The position numbers were made by a program, and so were the translations under genes. Below are positions 31,721 through 42,669 of a stretch of 64,000 bases of DNA, one piece after another. Where the stretch lies: contig NC_134946.1 in assembly GCF_051020765.1 (NCBI RefSeq), positions 8,979,239 to 9,043,238 of the forward strand, given 5' to 3'. The stretch is from Lasioglossum baleicum. Its lineage: Eukaryota > Arthropoda > Insecta > Hymenoptera > Halictidae. The notes beneath the pieces are model-generated. The model saw only the letters and a list, made by a program, of their open reading frames with translations. It was not told the origin of the DNA and searched no databases. The first letter of the stretch is position 1. Every line of letters starts with the position of its first letter.

Positions 31721-32099
31721 ATGATACAAACTTATGTGCTTTGTTCTACATGCGATTTTTATAACGCCTCATTCTTTTGGTGGAAATATATTCCACAGTC
31801 TTAAACTTGTTATAAAATATATATTTTCAGCGCACTAAATAAATATGTCATCGTGTATCCATATGTATGTATGTACTTCCTCTCTCACCAATTCACAAAA
31901 CCACCAACGACACAAATAAAAGAAATAGCGGGAAATGAAATTTTCGAGTCCCCCTGAATTCCTATCTAACTGTTTCAACAATTCACAAGATTACTAGAAA
32001 ATAAAAGAACCTAATCTGAATTTCCGTGTCCCATTTTTCCTCTGGACTTTTTTCAGCAATTCGCCGGACTACTAACGATACAAATAAAATAAAGAACCT

Positions 32100-33520
32100 G
32101 TCTTTGGTCATGAATGAGTAAAAGGCAATTTCGAAGCTGCACGACGCTTTTCAAAGGCACATCGCTCGTTAACGTGACTGTAAAGCAACTCGGAGAGAAG
32201 ATAATACTCCTCGATAAAGATATAAGCTCTGATTTAGAACAGAAGGAATAGTCTTTCGATTATTTCACCGGGCGCAGTCCGTTTTCCTGCAAAAGGGAAC
32301 GCGTGAGCTTCGAGGAGGTTTATTCAGGGAAATTTGAAACGGATCTCGGGAAATTTCGAGAAATAATTGGCCCTATCGTTTGATGATAATGTCAGCGAGC
32401 TGAGAACAAGTCCATTGAAACTGCCAGCGCAACTTTTTCATCCCTCTTTCGAAAGGATAGTTAGCAAAAATTTCATATTTTAATCCCAATCCAAATAACC
32501 GGCGAAACAATTTAAATAATTTCGCCTGTTAATGGATTTACCCATTACATATTACGCACTTTGATTTCGATGACAATTCCGCTGCCAATCTCGACCAAAA
32601 ATGGCCAACGCACCGTTTCAAAATAATTAGAAACGGCAGAGATTTGTTTGAAGTGTTTTTCGCTATGTTTGCAATTATGAGGCTCGCTTGTGATTAAAAT
32701 ATAATTATACTGATGTTTCAAACGGCGAAAAGACTTTTACGAGTTCATTATTAAAGAATGTCGTGCGCAATACATCTGCACATGTGCGTTCAAACGTGTG
32801 TGTGCGTATGTGTTCCTGAGTGAGTATGTGTATATGCGTATGTGTGGGCGAGGTCATTTCACCGTCCGAAAAGATATTAAAAAATTTAATTTCAAAGATT
32901 ACTGTTGCAGAGATTTCATTTCATTTTCGCAAATCCGATTTTTCACTCTAGAAATAAGCTCGTGCAGCGTCCAATTTAGAATCAGGGGACTACATACTGA
33001 ATAACCCGAGCTCTTTCACGGCGTTTCTTGCTTTGTTACGCCACAATTGCTCCTAACTACTAACTAGTCTTCGTTATACATCGTGCCGACATTTATTAGA
33101 CGCGATAACGATAATTCCTTTTTTTCGCCGAATTTGTTCACCGCGGAATTAGTTGAACAGGATTTTAACCGGCGGTTCTAAGTGGAAATTAATTGCACTC
33201 GTTATATACCGTATAAAAAAGAACATGTTTAATATCCTCGAAAACTCTGCGAGTAAAGAACGCGATCCAATATGTATAAAAATTGCGACAGTAAATTCTG
33301 CTGTAATACTGTGCCGCTGCACCAACTTTCGCCATTAAATATTAAAGAGAATTTTCTGTAATGGATGAAACGCTCCTCGATAGTTTTTAACGCTTCCCTG
33401 GCAAAGTTTACACAAGAAGCTGCAGTTGGATCATTAATATGTATTGAAAAAGGTATAGTCTTGCTTTTGTTCACAGCAATTTACCCCATGCTAATGGAAA
33501 GTTCGGAAAGATGGAGCTCA
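32100..33520. other. Stretch without a supported gene
   Basis: This is unique sequence. A GT-rich patch near 32795-32850 (GTGTGTGCGTATGTG) is a degenerate microsatellite. Frames of 60-80 codons are unrecognised. Confidence 0.5.
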
Positions 33521-33526
33521 AGATGG

Positions 33527-33947
33527 GTCGTTGAATTTGCAGAAAGTAAATTGGTTTTCACGCGATGATTAATATCATTTTCACCTTTGCAGCAATTCTA
33601 CAAAACGGTGACTTCAATGTTTTATAATTTTTCGTGTGCTACATGCAATTATTACTTATTATTAGCGGATTTTATGCATTTATATTATAAACATGAGTAG
33701 GCGACATTTAATTAAGAATTTAAAAATATTAATACGTCGTTGAATTTGCAGAAAGTAAATTGGTTTCCACGCGATGATGAATATCATTTTCACCTTTGCA
33801 ACAATTCTACAAAACGGTGACTCGAATGTTTTATCATTTTCCGTGTGCTACATGCAATTATTACTTATTATTAGCGGATTTTATGCATTTATGATATTAT
33901 AAACATGAGTAGGCGACATTTAATTAAGAATTTAAAAATACTCTCGT
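33527..33947. repeat. Recent 209-bp tandem duplication
   Basis: Copy 1 (33527-33735) and copy 2 (33736-33947) both start GTCGTTGAATTTGCAGAAAG and run through ATTATTAGCGG to GCGACATTTAATTAAGAATT. They differ by a few substitutions and a 3-bp insertion (TTTATATTAT versus TTTATGATATTAT). The low divergence contrasts with the old arrays on either side. Confidence 0.9.
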
Positions 33948-34439
33948 ATAATTTTCAACCTATTAAACAACCAACCTATCAAACTTCATATTAATTATGT
34001 CGTTTTATTGTTAAGAATACACTCAATTACGAATTTTCAACATACTTTCCGCAATTGATAAAAAAGTTATTTAATTCTTTCTGTCATTATTATAAACTTT
34101 ATGTCATCTTCGATGCTACACATACTAGTTTGTACTATATTACATAACATACATAACATATATTTTCGATTAATTCCAAAATTATTGATTTAAAATAGAA
34201 AATATGCATTTCTCAGACGTGTCAACAATGTCAACATACTTTCCGCGGCGATTGTATTAAGAAAATAAATTTCCATTTAACCGATTTGTTGCAATTCTGG
34301 GAACAAAATTTGATATTGCATGAAAACCCGCTGTCTACTCATTATTGGAGTCGCGATGGCGATCGTAAATAGCTGTATTTTCAGTGGAATTATATTTCAG
34401 TCGAAATTCATGGTTTCATAAATATGATGCCTTGTATTT

Positions 34440-34835
34440 TTTGAACGAGCTCGAATTTCGAAAAGTGATGACTTAAACCCCGCTAATTTTGCATATAGTA
34501 CGTCATGCAAGCTGTCATTTTTAACCAAATCCCGGATATTCACCGGAAAATCAAATGATTTGGGACGATACGTTAGCAAAGAATATAGCTGATTAGAAAT
34601 TTTTCAATAAATGTAGCTTACAAACAAATTAAAAATCAACAAAATGATGACGTAAACCCCCCCCCCCAGTTTTGTATATATTATTACATAATGCAATCAT
34701 TAATTTTTATCAAAATCTGAAATATTGACTGGGAAAAGCGACGTTATTGCATTAATGAGGTCTGTATTTTATAAACTGGTTAAAATTCGACGAAGTGATG
34801 ACTTGAACCCCCTCAAATTTTTTAAGCTCTACCTC
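34440..34835. repeat. Diverged three-unit tandem repeat
   Basis: AAGTGATGACTTAAACCCCG (about 34460), AAATGATGACGTAAACCCCC (about 34642) and AAGTGATGACTTGAACCCCC (about 34793) head three units. Each is followed by a TTTTGCATATA/TTTTGTATATA phrase and, further on, AAATC..GGATATT/GAAATATT. The middle unit has an 11-base C run at 34657-34667. Spacings are about 182 and 151 bp. Confidence 0.65.
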
Positions 34836-34839
34836 TTGC

Positions 34840-37580
34840 CCAATTGTTTTATTTCAGTTGAATGTCAACCCATTGTAAAAGTAAGATGAAAGAAAACAAG
34901 TTATGCTGGAAGCAATGAAGAACGATGGCTCTAATAATTTTAAGTTTACAAGTTTAAAATGCAGAAACTATCTGAATACTCATAATAAAAATTAGGAGTA
35001 ATATTTTGAATGTATTGTTTAATATAGTCTAGTTTCTACATAATAAATGTTGCGTTCTATATTTATTTTCTTTTGCTACTATTGTTATGGGACAAATTAA
35101 ATTCATCAACTGCTACGATTAATATGCGACACAGGGAGTATCAAAATATATTATCTTACTAATACGACGTAATGAAATTCCCAGGATGTTTTCAACAACT
35201 GTTTTTTTATTCTCTTCTAAAGATTCGGGAAACCAGTAAAACTTAATGGTTTCGTTTCAAGTTAACTATTATATTGCATATAAGTATTACCAAATTTTTG
35301 AAGATGAATTACAATTAGCCAACCCTTAGCCATCATTTTCTAAAAAGATTATTTCTTACAAACGTCTTTTGTTCATAACACCGCGTAAACAAGTTACGCT
35401 ACGAACTGATGTACTATTCGATGTTGCTAATATGTATTCGCTTACAAATTCGTTTGTAATTAATTTCCTTCTGAATTTTTTACATTTTTTTTTGAAAAAA
35501 TGATTTATTTCGAAATTTTGACATAGTACGAACCAGTACTGGTATGAACATAGTTTTGAATCGATATGAAGCAGTGACTTCTTCGATTTTTGTCCGTGGT
35601 TCTCGACGCTGTGCGACGTTTTGAAATTGTCTTGAAATGCAAATTTCGTCGCGCTTAATTACGGACGGTTTTATTCCGCAGTATTGCGAGTACGTGCTAT
35701 CGATACCGTCGCGGATAATGCAAACAACCGAGGAGCCGTACTGCGATATAATGCGGCGGAGATACGTACAGCGTCTGTCTGTAATTGTAGAAGGTTGCTT
35801 TCCGCGTAACAAGATAATCAGAGCAGCATCAATAATTTAATAGAGTTCAGGAAGCTCAGATGTTCTCGGCGAGCTCAATTAACAATGCGTTATCTATTAA
35901 TAGATGTCGCATCGATCCAATCGTCTGGTTTCTTCCGACGATTCGCGCGATCAGGTTAAAATCAAAAACACGTACAAGAATCGTAAATAATTTCGCACGA
36001 GGATGCAATCGAAATTTCCATCGGCGGATTAATTCGACAATTCGATTCCAGGGATCGAGTCTTAAGTCGAAATGACGTCATCGTCGTTGACGACGTCGAC
36101 GTCAATTACTGCTACTACCTTTACTACCGTACCGCATTTGCATAAACAGCCACGACTCAATCTCTATGCTAATCGACTTGTTCAAGTCCAAAAAGTACCT
36201 GCGTTAAGTACGCATACCTGAATTCGCGCATGCATATGCATACACGGGAAACGCGGTGCACGAGCGCGCGCGCGCGCGGCTTGGTCGCCTTTCTTCCTTT
36301 CATATTTTTGTTTATCTTAGCCGCGCCGCCGATGCTCCGTTTCGAAGTGCAACTGCAGCCGTCGATACACCGAGTGCATATTCATAAGGCTTAACTCGGC
36401 GCGTTGCGTTCGCCGCGTTTGAATTTTAAAAGACGCCGCTCTCGGCGCGAGCGTCGATCCACCATTTTATCAAATTAATCGACATAATTAACTTGCGGAC
36501 TTGCCGCACGGTGTCGTTCGACGGAATCCTCGCCGACGGAGCAGGAAACTTTATTGAAAACCCGGGACAAAAGGACCACCAGGCGAATCAGCTAATTCTT
36601 GATAAACGGATCGAACCCGACGATGCGAACCTCGCGATCCCCTATAAGAGTTAAGCGTGCGTATTCCGTACTTTTTCCTATCTCGAGAGATAATGCGAGT
36701 ATCGCCGCCAACCAGCCCGATACTGTATTTTTGCAGCAGCCTGCTAATGCGGATGCTCCGTCAACACAATTACCATTCACGTTGAATCGAATTAATCGCG
36801 AATCCGGTTATTCGAGCTCTAGCGCATAATCGTATCTTTTCGAACTTATGCCACTCTGCGTCGACGTTTGACGATTCGGCTGTTTGCTGTATGCTCGAAA
36901 TGCGAAACCGATCGCTATTCGGGCGAGACGCGCGGAAAGTAAAAACCGATTAAACTGTACGATAGTTGGGCGTCGCTTGTTTCACGATTTTTTTTATAAA
37001 TCAACGGTTCGATGGGAATTTGCGAAATTTCTACCACGTTTGGATAACATTGCGAGGAATGAGTGCGAAAATGTACAGCTTCGAAGATTATTTCTTATTA
37101 ATTTATTCATTATTTCTTCTTTAAATTAATTAATTCTTTACTGAATTATTTGTTGTGGGGCTTTGTAGAAATTCGTACACTTTTGATACGGGGCTGTTCC
37201 ACATCGATTTTTCAGATACTTACCTGGGATTTCGATTATACGAATAACTTTTTAGGTCATCAGTACTAGGGGTGAATCTACACCTCTGGATCGGTGGACA
37301 TTTGTAAGAGAAACTTGCAACCAAAATTGTGTATGACAAAGAAAATTGTTGGTAAAATTGTTTTTTAGGGAGCCACATGTCGCAAAAGAATAGTTATTGA
37401 GAAAGTTTGAAGTTTAAAGCTGTTAAAATCTTTGCAAAATTCGATTGTGTGGAGTTATACGTATAGACAAAAGCCTACTATTGCAGTCCACCCGACCGTG
37501 TCAATGAGACAGAACATAACCGTGTGCGTGCATCGAGAAAAACGAAAAAAGGGACATTCGTCGCTAGGCCCATATGACGT
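34840..37580. other. Stretch without a supported gene
   Basis: The first half is AT-rich. 36230-36560 and 36590-36900 are CpG-rich, with a pure (CG)n run at 36264-36279. Short overlapping frames on both strands (up to 110 codons, 35480-35812 minus) are unrecognised. The CpG-rich part could lie near a gene's 5' end, but no exon is supported. Confidence 0.4.
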
Positions 37581-37590
37581 CATCGTCTCC

Positions 37591-37650
37591 CTGCCCATTC
37601 GGATCATTTTGAAGTTGCAAAATATGAAAGAATACCTCATATCCATTTTT
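37591..37650. repeat. 60-bp dispersed repeat, copy 1
   Basis: CTGCCCATTCGGAT then TTTGAAGTTGCAAAATATGA and a diverged end (ACCTCATATCCATT) match 60161-60220 almost throughout. In the second locus it directly follows the inverted-repeat element 59841-60122, so it may be part of a larger parent repeat. Confidence 0.65.
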
Positions 37651-37752
37651 CAGTAAGCGGCGTGCGACCGTCACTACAAACTAATATGTCGGCGCCCTTA
37701 TCTGTCAAGAAACTGGACATATCCTCAACTTTAAGCGACCATAGCTCATCAA

Positions 37753-37790
37753 TAGACTGCGGATCTTTATGCATTTATAGGAAAACTAGT
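37753..37790. mobile_element. Single end of the TAGACTGCGG family
   Basis: TAGACTGCGGATCTTTATGC followed by ATTTATAGGAAAA is an exact copy of the family terminus. No facing end is visible downstream, so the element is truncated. Confidence 0.6.
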
Positions 37791-38273
37791 GCGTGTCGTC
37801 GTACGAACGACATTTCTCGCGGGATATCTCGTCCGTGGTAACCAAGGGGTTAATTATACTAAAGATCGATGATATTGGCCGGAAGCATCAATTTTGAACA
37901 ACCCATTAGCACACAATTTTTTGCAAGAAGAAGAAGCAATCACAGCTCGATAAACAATCGACCTGTGAACTTGAAACTTTTTGCACAGCTTCTCCAAAGT
38001 ATCAACTACCCATCACCCAATTTCCACAAATTTCCATGGGTCCACTAGCCTACAAAAAAATCCCGAAATTCACGCGTCACGTCAAATATGCCATCGCGAT
38101 AGCCGAGGTAAAAAGGCTTTGATGGCTGGTGATCAGTTAATTATTTGCAGGTTACGGTGTTCATGTCGCTCTAATGAGAAAAAGGGGGCGCCGGTGTCCG
38201 CCTGGAACGGAATAGTTCATCCCCTAATCGAGAGGGAAGACGTCCCTAGGTGGCACAGAGCGCGCTCTCCGCT

Positions 38274-38705
38274 TTACGATCGAGCCGTTGCCATAAACCA
38301 ACGATTTATCCGTAACAACTTGTTAATCGACGGTCCCGCCGTCGATCTCCCCACGCGAAATCTCTCTGCAATTAACGCCTTACCTTCCTGTACGAACAGG
38401 CTAACTAAAAGAAAAATCATGAGGAGAGAACGATTGAGGAAATCGGAAATCGAGGCAATCGGTTCAGCCGGTCGGCTCGAATTGATCTGCTTATCAGGAT
38501 CGTATAAATCGGCGATAATCAATTTGCTGGGGTCGAGGTAGTACGTGTCTGTCGGTGGGTCCATTCGCGGGCATAGATCGGCAGAGGACAACGTCAACGC
38601 CATTAGCATCGACATTAGCATTAGCATTAGCATTAACGCCGACACCGGCAGCAACGTCATCCTCGGGATCGTCCCCTCTGTTCGCCTGTTGGCGCCTGCA
38701 TACAT
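38274..38705 (-). CDS. Weak candidate: small frame with signal-peptide-like start
   Basis: From Met16 the 143-codon frame reads MTLLPVSALM followed by alternating Leu/Met, then ALTLSSA, which has the shape of a secretory signal peptide with a cleavage-compatible SSA. After it come DLCPRMDPPTDTYYLDPSK and a second hydrophobic block, LLMIFLLVSLF, near residues 94-104. The Leu/Met run is encoded by a hexanucleotide repeat (38601-38636), so the hydrophobic core may be an accident of a microsatellite. No dibasic processing sites or known peptide are visible, and a 186-codon frame runs on the other strand (37981-38541). If real it could be a first exon of a secreted protein. I do not recognise it. 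Confidence 0.2.
   Translation of the reverse strand: MYAGANRRTEGTIPRMTLLPVSALMLMLMLMSMLMALTLSSADLCPRMDPPTDTYYLDPSKLIIADLYDPDKQINSSRPAEPIASISDFLNRSLLMIFLLVSLFVQEGKALIAERFRVGRSTAGPSINKLLRINRWFMATARS
38601..38636. repeat. Hexanucleotide repeat (CATTAG)n
   Basis: About six units of CATTAG/CATCGA in tandem. It underlies the Leu/Met run of the minus-strand frame and Ile/Ser runs on the plus strand. Confidence 0.9.
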
Positions 38706-39246
38706 ATATCCACGGCAAAACTGCTCGCTCTTCGTTCCGACGGACCTTCCGTCCGTTCCGTTCCCTTTACCCTTCCTCTTCCCAGCCGTGATTTATATTG
38801 AACACGTCTAATACCATGTTTGCCCCGTGTAGACTCGGCCCAATAGCCGCGAAACCTTTCGCATATGGAATCCGACCGGCCACACGAAATATGACCTGTC
38901 GCCGTGCTTCCTTCGCAAAAATAACCGAAATATGCCCGTCCGAACTTCGACAACTTATTTCTATTTAGCATCTGCCGTTTCAGCTACTTCTAACCCCTTG
39001 CGCCGTATTTTAACGAGTCACACTCGTCGTAAAGATTTAAAGTTCGTAGCGTTTCCAAATTAAGAATCGAGGATAAAATTAAGGTATTTGCAGAAAAATC
39101 AACTTAAAAATACTCTAGAACGCTTATATTGAGATAGTTTAAGCTTCTTTAGGGATGAGATAGGGATGTGACGCTTTTCGTGAATGTTGCGGCACTTCAT
39201 ACATATTTTTCAATGACATAACCTCAGAATTGCCACTTTTTGACTT

Positions 39247-39397
39247 TATTCAATAACACGAGAAGTTACCTTGAAAAAGGCAAAAAGTAAAGAACAGAAT
39301 GGAAAATATGTTATTGAATAAATCTATGAATAAATATCTGCATTTTAGCTTTCAATTTTAATTTACAAACGCTACGAACTTTCGTTCCAACCCAATA
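39247..39397. mobile_element. Mariner-type miniature element, truncated second copy
   Basis: Read on the complement it starts TATTGGGTTGGAACGAAAGT and follows the element at 14304-14510 through CAGATATTTATTCATA, AACATATTTTCCATTCTGTT and GGTAACTTCTCGTGTTATTG. It then stops: the second terminus and about 35-40 bp next to it are missing. Two copies of the same element about 25 kb apart in opposite orientation. Confidence 0.8.
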
Positions 39398-40040
39398 GGC
39401 TTTTCCAGTCATTCTTCCGAAAGGAAAATTAAATAATTGTTTTTTAATGCGTTGAAATTCTTCATTCAATTTTAGCCGAAAAATAGCCAAAACATTCCTC
39501 GAGCAAGCGTGTAATTTTTGGAATAATAAAAACTATCAGCATTTTAATTCAAGAGGGATTAAAACTATTGTCATCGTTATAAATGTATAACTTCTTTAGT
39601 AAGTTAAATGTTTATATTGTAACGATTTTTAGACTATTGTTTTTATTAATTTTAATTAATTAAGTTCCAATGGACGGAGGTTCTAGATTATACAAATGTA
39701 GCTGCTTGGCAGAGATAGTAAGTGACAGAGGCTTATTGAAACAGTTTTCCATTAAAGAACAGTGTTTTCGAAAACCTCCTCGCCGGGTCCACCGATCCCT
39801 GATTTTTGTTTGTCTCACAAGCTCAAAGGTCTCATGAAAGAAGAATTCGGCTGTCGCAGCAAAGACAGAGGAAATTAAAACGCTAGACAAACGATATTAC
39901 TGTTTGACACAGGCCTGTTCTGTATAGGGTGTTCACGCTGACACTAGCCAGCGTTTTTCTTCCAAATAGTAAACACTAGAAAGAAATGAAAATGGAAGAA
40001 GTTATATTGCTTTTTGCAAGCAATGTAATAGTGTAATGGT

Positions 40041-40839
40041 TAGGGATGGGATCAAGTACCTCGCAAACAGGTTCGAACTTTGATTGATTGAATTCGAACT
40101 CTCTATAAGTACTTCGAAAAACAGAAATCGTACTCCTAAGTATACTCGAACCTATGCCAGATAGTTCCGAACCTTTTACGAGTACTTCGGTAAACGGAAA
40201 TAATACTTGTAAGTATATTCGAATCTTGGTCGAACAGATTCGAAACTTTTATGAATATCGTACCGGAAATTCTCTGATTTTTCTAATCATTATTTTTTCT
40301 ACCTTTAAAATCAATTATAGAAATTAGTTTATGCTATCGGCGCGGCGCACAGGTTCGATCCAAAATCAAAACTGCAATTTAAAACATTTTTCTCAACGTT
40401 TCGATCCAAGTATGGATCATCTTGAAGAGAATTTTCCGTCTGAAAAATACTGAATATTGTACTGAGTGTCTCATTCACCAAATAAACACTCAGTGTTTTA
40501 GAATCGTTGAGTCAAATAATTTGAATGTTAATTTTTACCATAACAAATGGTATATAAGCAAAAGTGTCTGGGTTAGGAAAGGCAGGTTCTCAATTCGTAT
40601 TTACCGCCAACTATCGATTCAAGAACTTTTCGATCACTGTGTCTGATTGGCTGTTTCTCAATATACGTCGTTCCTTTGTTTTTTCAATTCGATATCAGTT
40701 TGTGTAAAATGAGTACTCTTCAAATATAATCATTGAAACATTATTGCTTTTAAGTAGTAATCGAAACTCATGGAATGAAACTTGGTTATTGAAATTGACT
40801 CGGATTCGTGAGTACATATTGAACTTGATTCCATCCCTA
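40041..40839. mobile_element. hAT-type non-autonomous element with perfect 8-bp target duplication
   Basis: The ends are TAGGGATGGGATCAAGT on the left and ACTTGATTCCATCCCTA on the right. They are flanked by identical GTAATGGT at 40033-40040 and 40840-40847. Near the left end two diverged ~80-bp direct units contain GAACCTnTn(A)CGAGTACTTCGnnAAACnGAAAT-type text, giving subterminal repeats usual for hAT elements. The 799-bp interior has no transposase motif; the 74-codon frame at 40422-40646 is unrecognised. Its intact target duplication suggests a fairly young insertion. Confidence 0.9.
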
Positions 40840-40849
40840 GTAATGGTTA

Positions 40850-42110
40850 TACTTTTACAAATGAAGATGACTTTCAATTTTCTAAATGGAATGGTATGCA
40901 TCTTTTTCTCTCATATGAAAGCGTAGGCCAGAACGAATTCGTTCGTATACAACACATTGATCTTCAAGGTCACACAAGGTCAGAAATGTGCATTCTGAAC
41001 ATGAAAGACCTAATAAATACATACATACATAATAAATACATAGTATTCCATTAAAAACGTTGAAGATCACCTTCATTTCTACCAAAACAATGCAGAGAAA
41101 ACAAATTACAGAGACTTTGCTTGCAATTTGCTTGCAACTTCGTTACATTACTTGCAAAAAACAGTCGATTGTTATACGTTCGGATAACTCAGGAGTTTCC
41201 ATTCTTCAGAATTTGGAATTTGAATTTGCAATTAGAATTACAGCGGCTGCGTCAATTGGAAAATTATCGTTTGGTTCATACTGTTGATCGAGTTGATCGG
41301 TCAGTGTCAATCATGACACTTCAGCTTGATTCAATCAGAATCTAGTGCACGGTTTGACAGAGAAGCATTCGGCCGTCTTGGCATTCAGTCAGCAGTCAAC
41401 GACGGGAAATGATTAGGCCTCTGTTGAATCAACTGTTCGAGTAAACGTCGTGCAATTTAATGCTGTTGTGGCTAAACCGTCTTCGAAATTAATGGCTCCT
41501 TGATACGCTAATGAATTGGTTGTCTCCGAGTAGACGTAGAATCAATTTTTCAGTTTGAATTGTGAAATAATAAAATTGTTATAATACAATGAAAGAACTA
41601 TTCAAATTATGATTAATAATGATTAATTCAATAATCTCTCAGAGGAAACACAGAATAATTTGAGTAATGCAACCAACAAGCAAATAAAAATAATCTACTG
41701 TTTCAAACGTGCTACAAGCATGCTAATATTCATTTCAATAAACTTTTACGCTAAGCATGACACCAATACCGTTCTTGCTGTACTAATAAACACAATTGCG
41801 ATACCACAGCGCCGTCCTTTTCGTACGAACCTGGAACAAAAATAACGGACGTCCATTAAACAGAATTAAAAAGACTTTTTATTCTATTGTACATACATTT
41901 GATTGCAACTATTCCAGTAATGGACAATTTATTTAAAACTGTGAGGCAATGATTAAAAGAAGTTTATCTAATCCCTTGAACTATACAATTATCTTTGCAT
42001 TTACAATGATTAAAACACCTTCTTCTTTGTCGTTTATAATTTGCTAGTAGAAAAGGAAAATTTATATTGTTTGTATTCCTGTATTTTCACTAATCCTTAC
42101 ATATTGATTA
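40850..42110. other. Stretch without a supported gene
   Basis: This is AT-rich unique sequence with a short ATACATACATAATAAATACATA run near 41020, here in pieces. Frames below 76 codons only, unrecognised. Confidence 0.5.
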
Positions 42111-42111
42111 C

Positions 42112-42248
42112 TAGACTGCGGATCTTTATGCAAGATAAACATTGTCTGCATCGATTACAGGAAATAGGAACTAAATCTAATGTTATTTCTCCCCTTCATG
42201 ATTTCATCTACTCAATTTTGCTATAAACGCATAAAGATCCGCAGTCTA
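42112..42248. mobile_element. TAGACTGCGG-family element, compact copy
   Basis: The ends are TAGACTGCGGATCTTTATGC and the exact complement ending GCAGTCTA. Total length is 137 bp, the shortest complete copy of the family. The right border runs directly into (CA)n (42249-42274), which hides any target duplication. Confidence 0.85.
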
Positions 42249-42274
42249 CACACACACACTCACACACACACACA
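42249..42274. repeat. (CA)n microsatellite
   Basis: CA dinucleotides with one CT interruption, starting at the exact end of the mobile element. Confidence 0.9.
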
Positions 42275-42539
42275 GAAATTTCAGAAATAATTCGAAAACA
42301 TTTCACAGAATTTTTTATTTCAGTTTCACCCCTTTTGGTCATGACCCCCCCTCATATAAGGGCATACGAAATAAATGCTTGGTGTATCTAAATTTGGTGA
42401 ATTTTATTGTTTGTAAACGTTATCCTCATATTGAAAAACAATAATTCGTGACCGAAACGGTTAATTGAAATTAACAGTATATTTAGTACACTTTTTGAGA
42501 ATTTTCATCAAAAGTTTGACTCACAACCGTATGGAGGAA

Positions 42540-42665
42540 TATATTTATTATTATAATTTATTATTAATAAAGAGAAATATATTAATAAAGAGCATATATG
42601 AATAAAGGGAAATGTGTTAATATAAAGAGCAATATATTAATACAATTAAAAAAGAGCATAAAAGA
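42540..42665. repeat. Short-period AT-rich minisatellite
   Basis: AATAAAGAGAAATATATT, AATAAAGAGCATATATG, AATAAAGGGAAATGTGTT and ATAAAGAGCAATATATT follow one another, giving a degenerate repeat of about 18-24 bp. Confidence 0.7.
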
Positions 42666-42669
42666 AAAC

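Noticed and set aside
36264..36900. CpG-rich segment as a gene promoter
   Set aside because: No TATA box, exon or open frame of substance nearby. CpG richness alone is weak evidence in insect DNA.
37981..38541. 186-codon plus-strand frame as a gene
   Set aside because: No recognisable domain, overlaps the minus-strand candidate and short frames on both strands, and lies in a CpG-rich part where stop codons are rarer.
40060..40090. tRNA-like GGTTCGAAC box
   Set aside because: An isolated B-box-like word inside a hAT element. No A box at the right distance and no cloverleaf.
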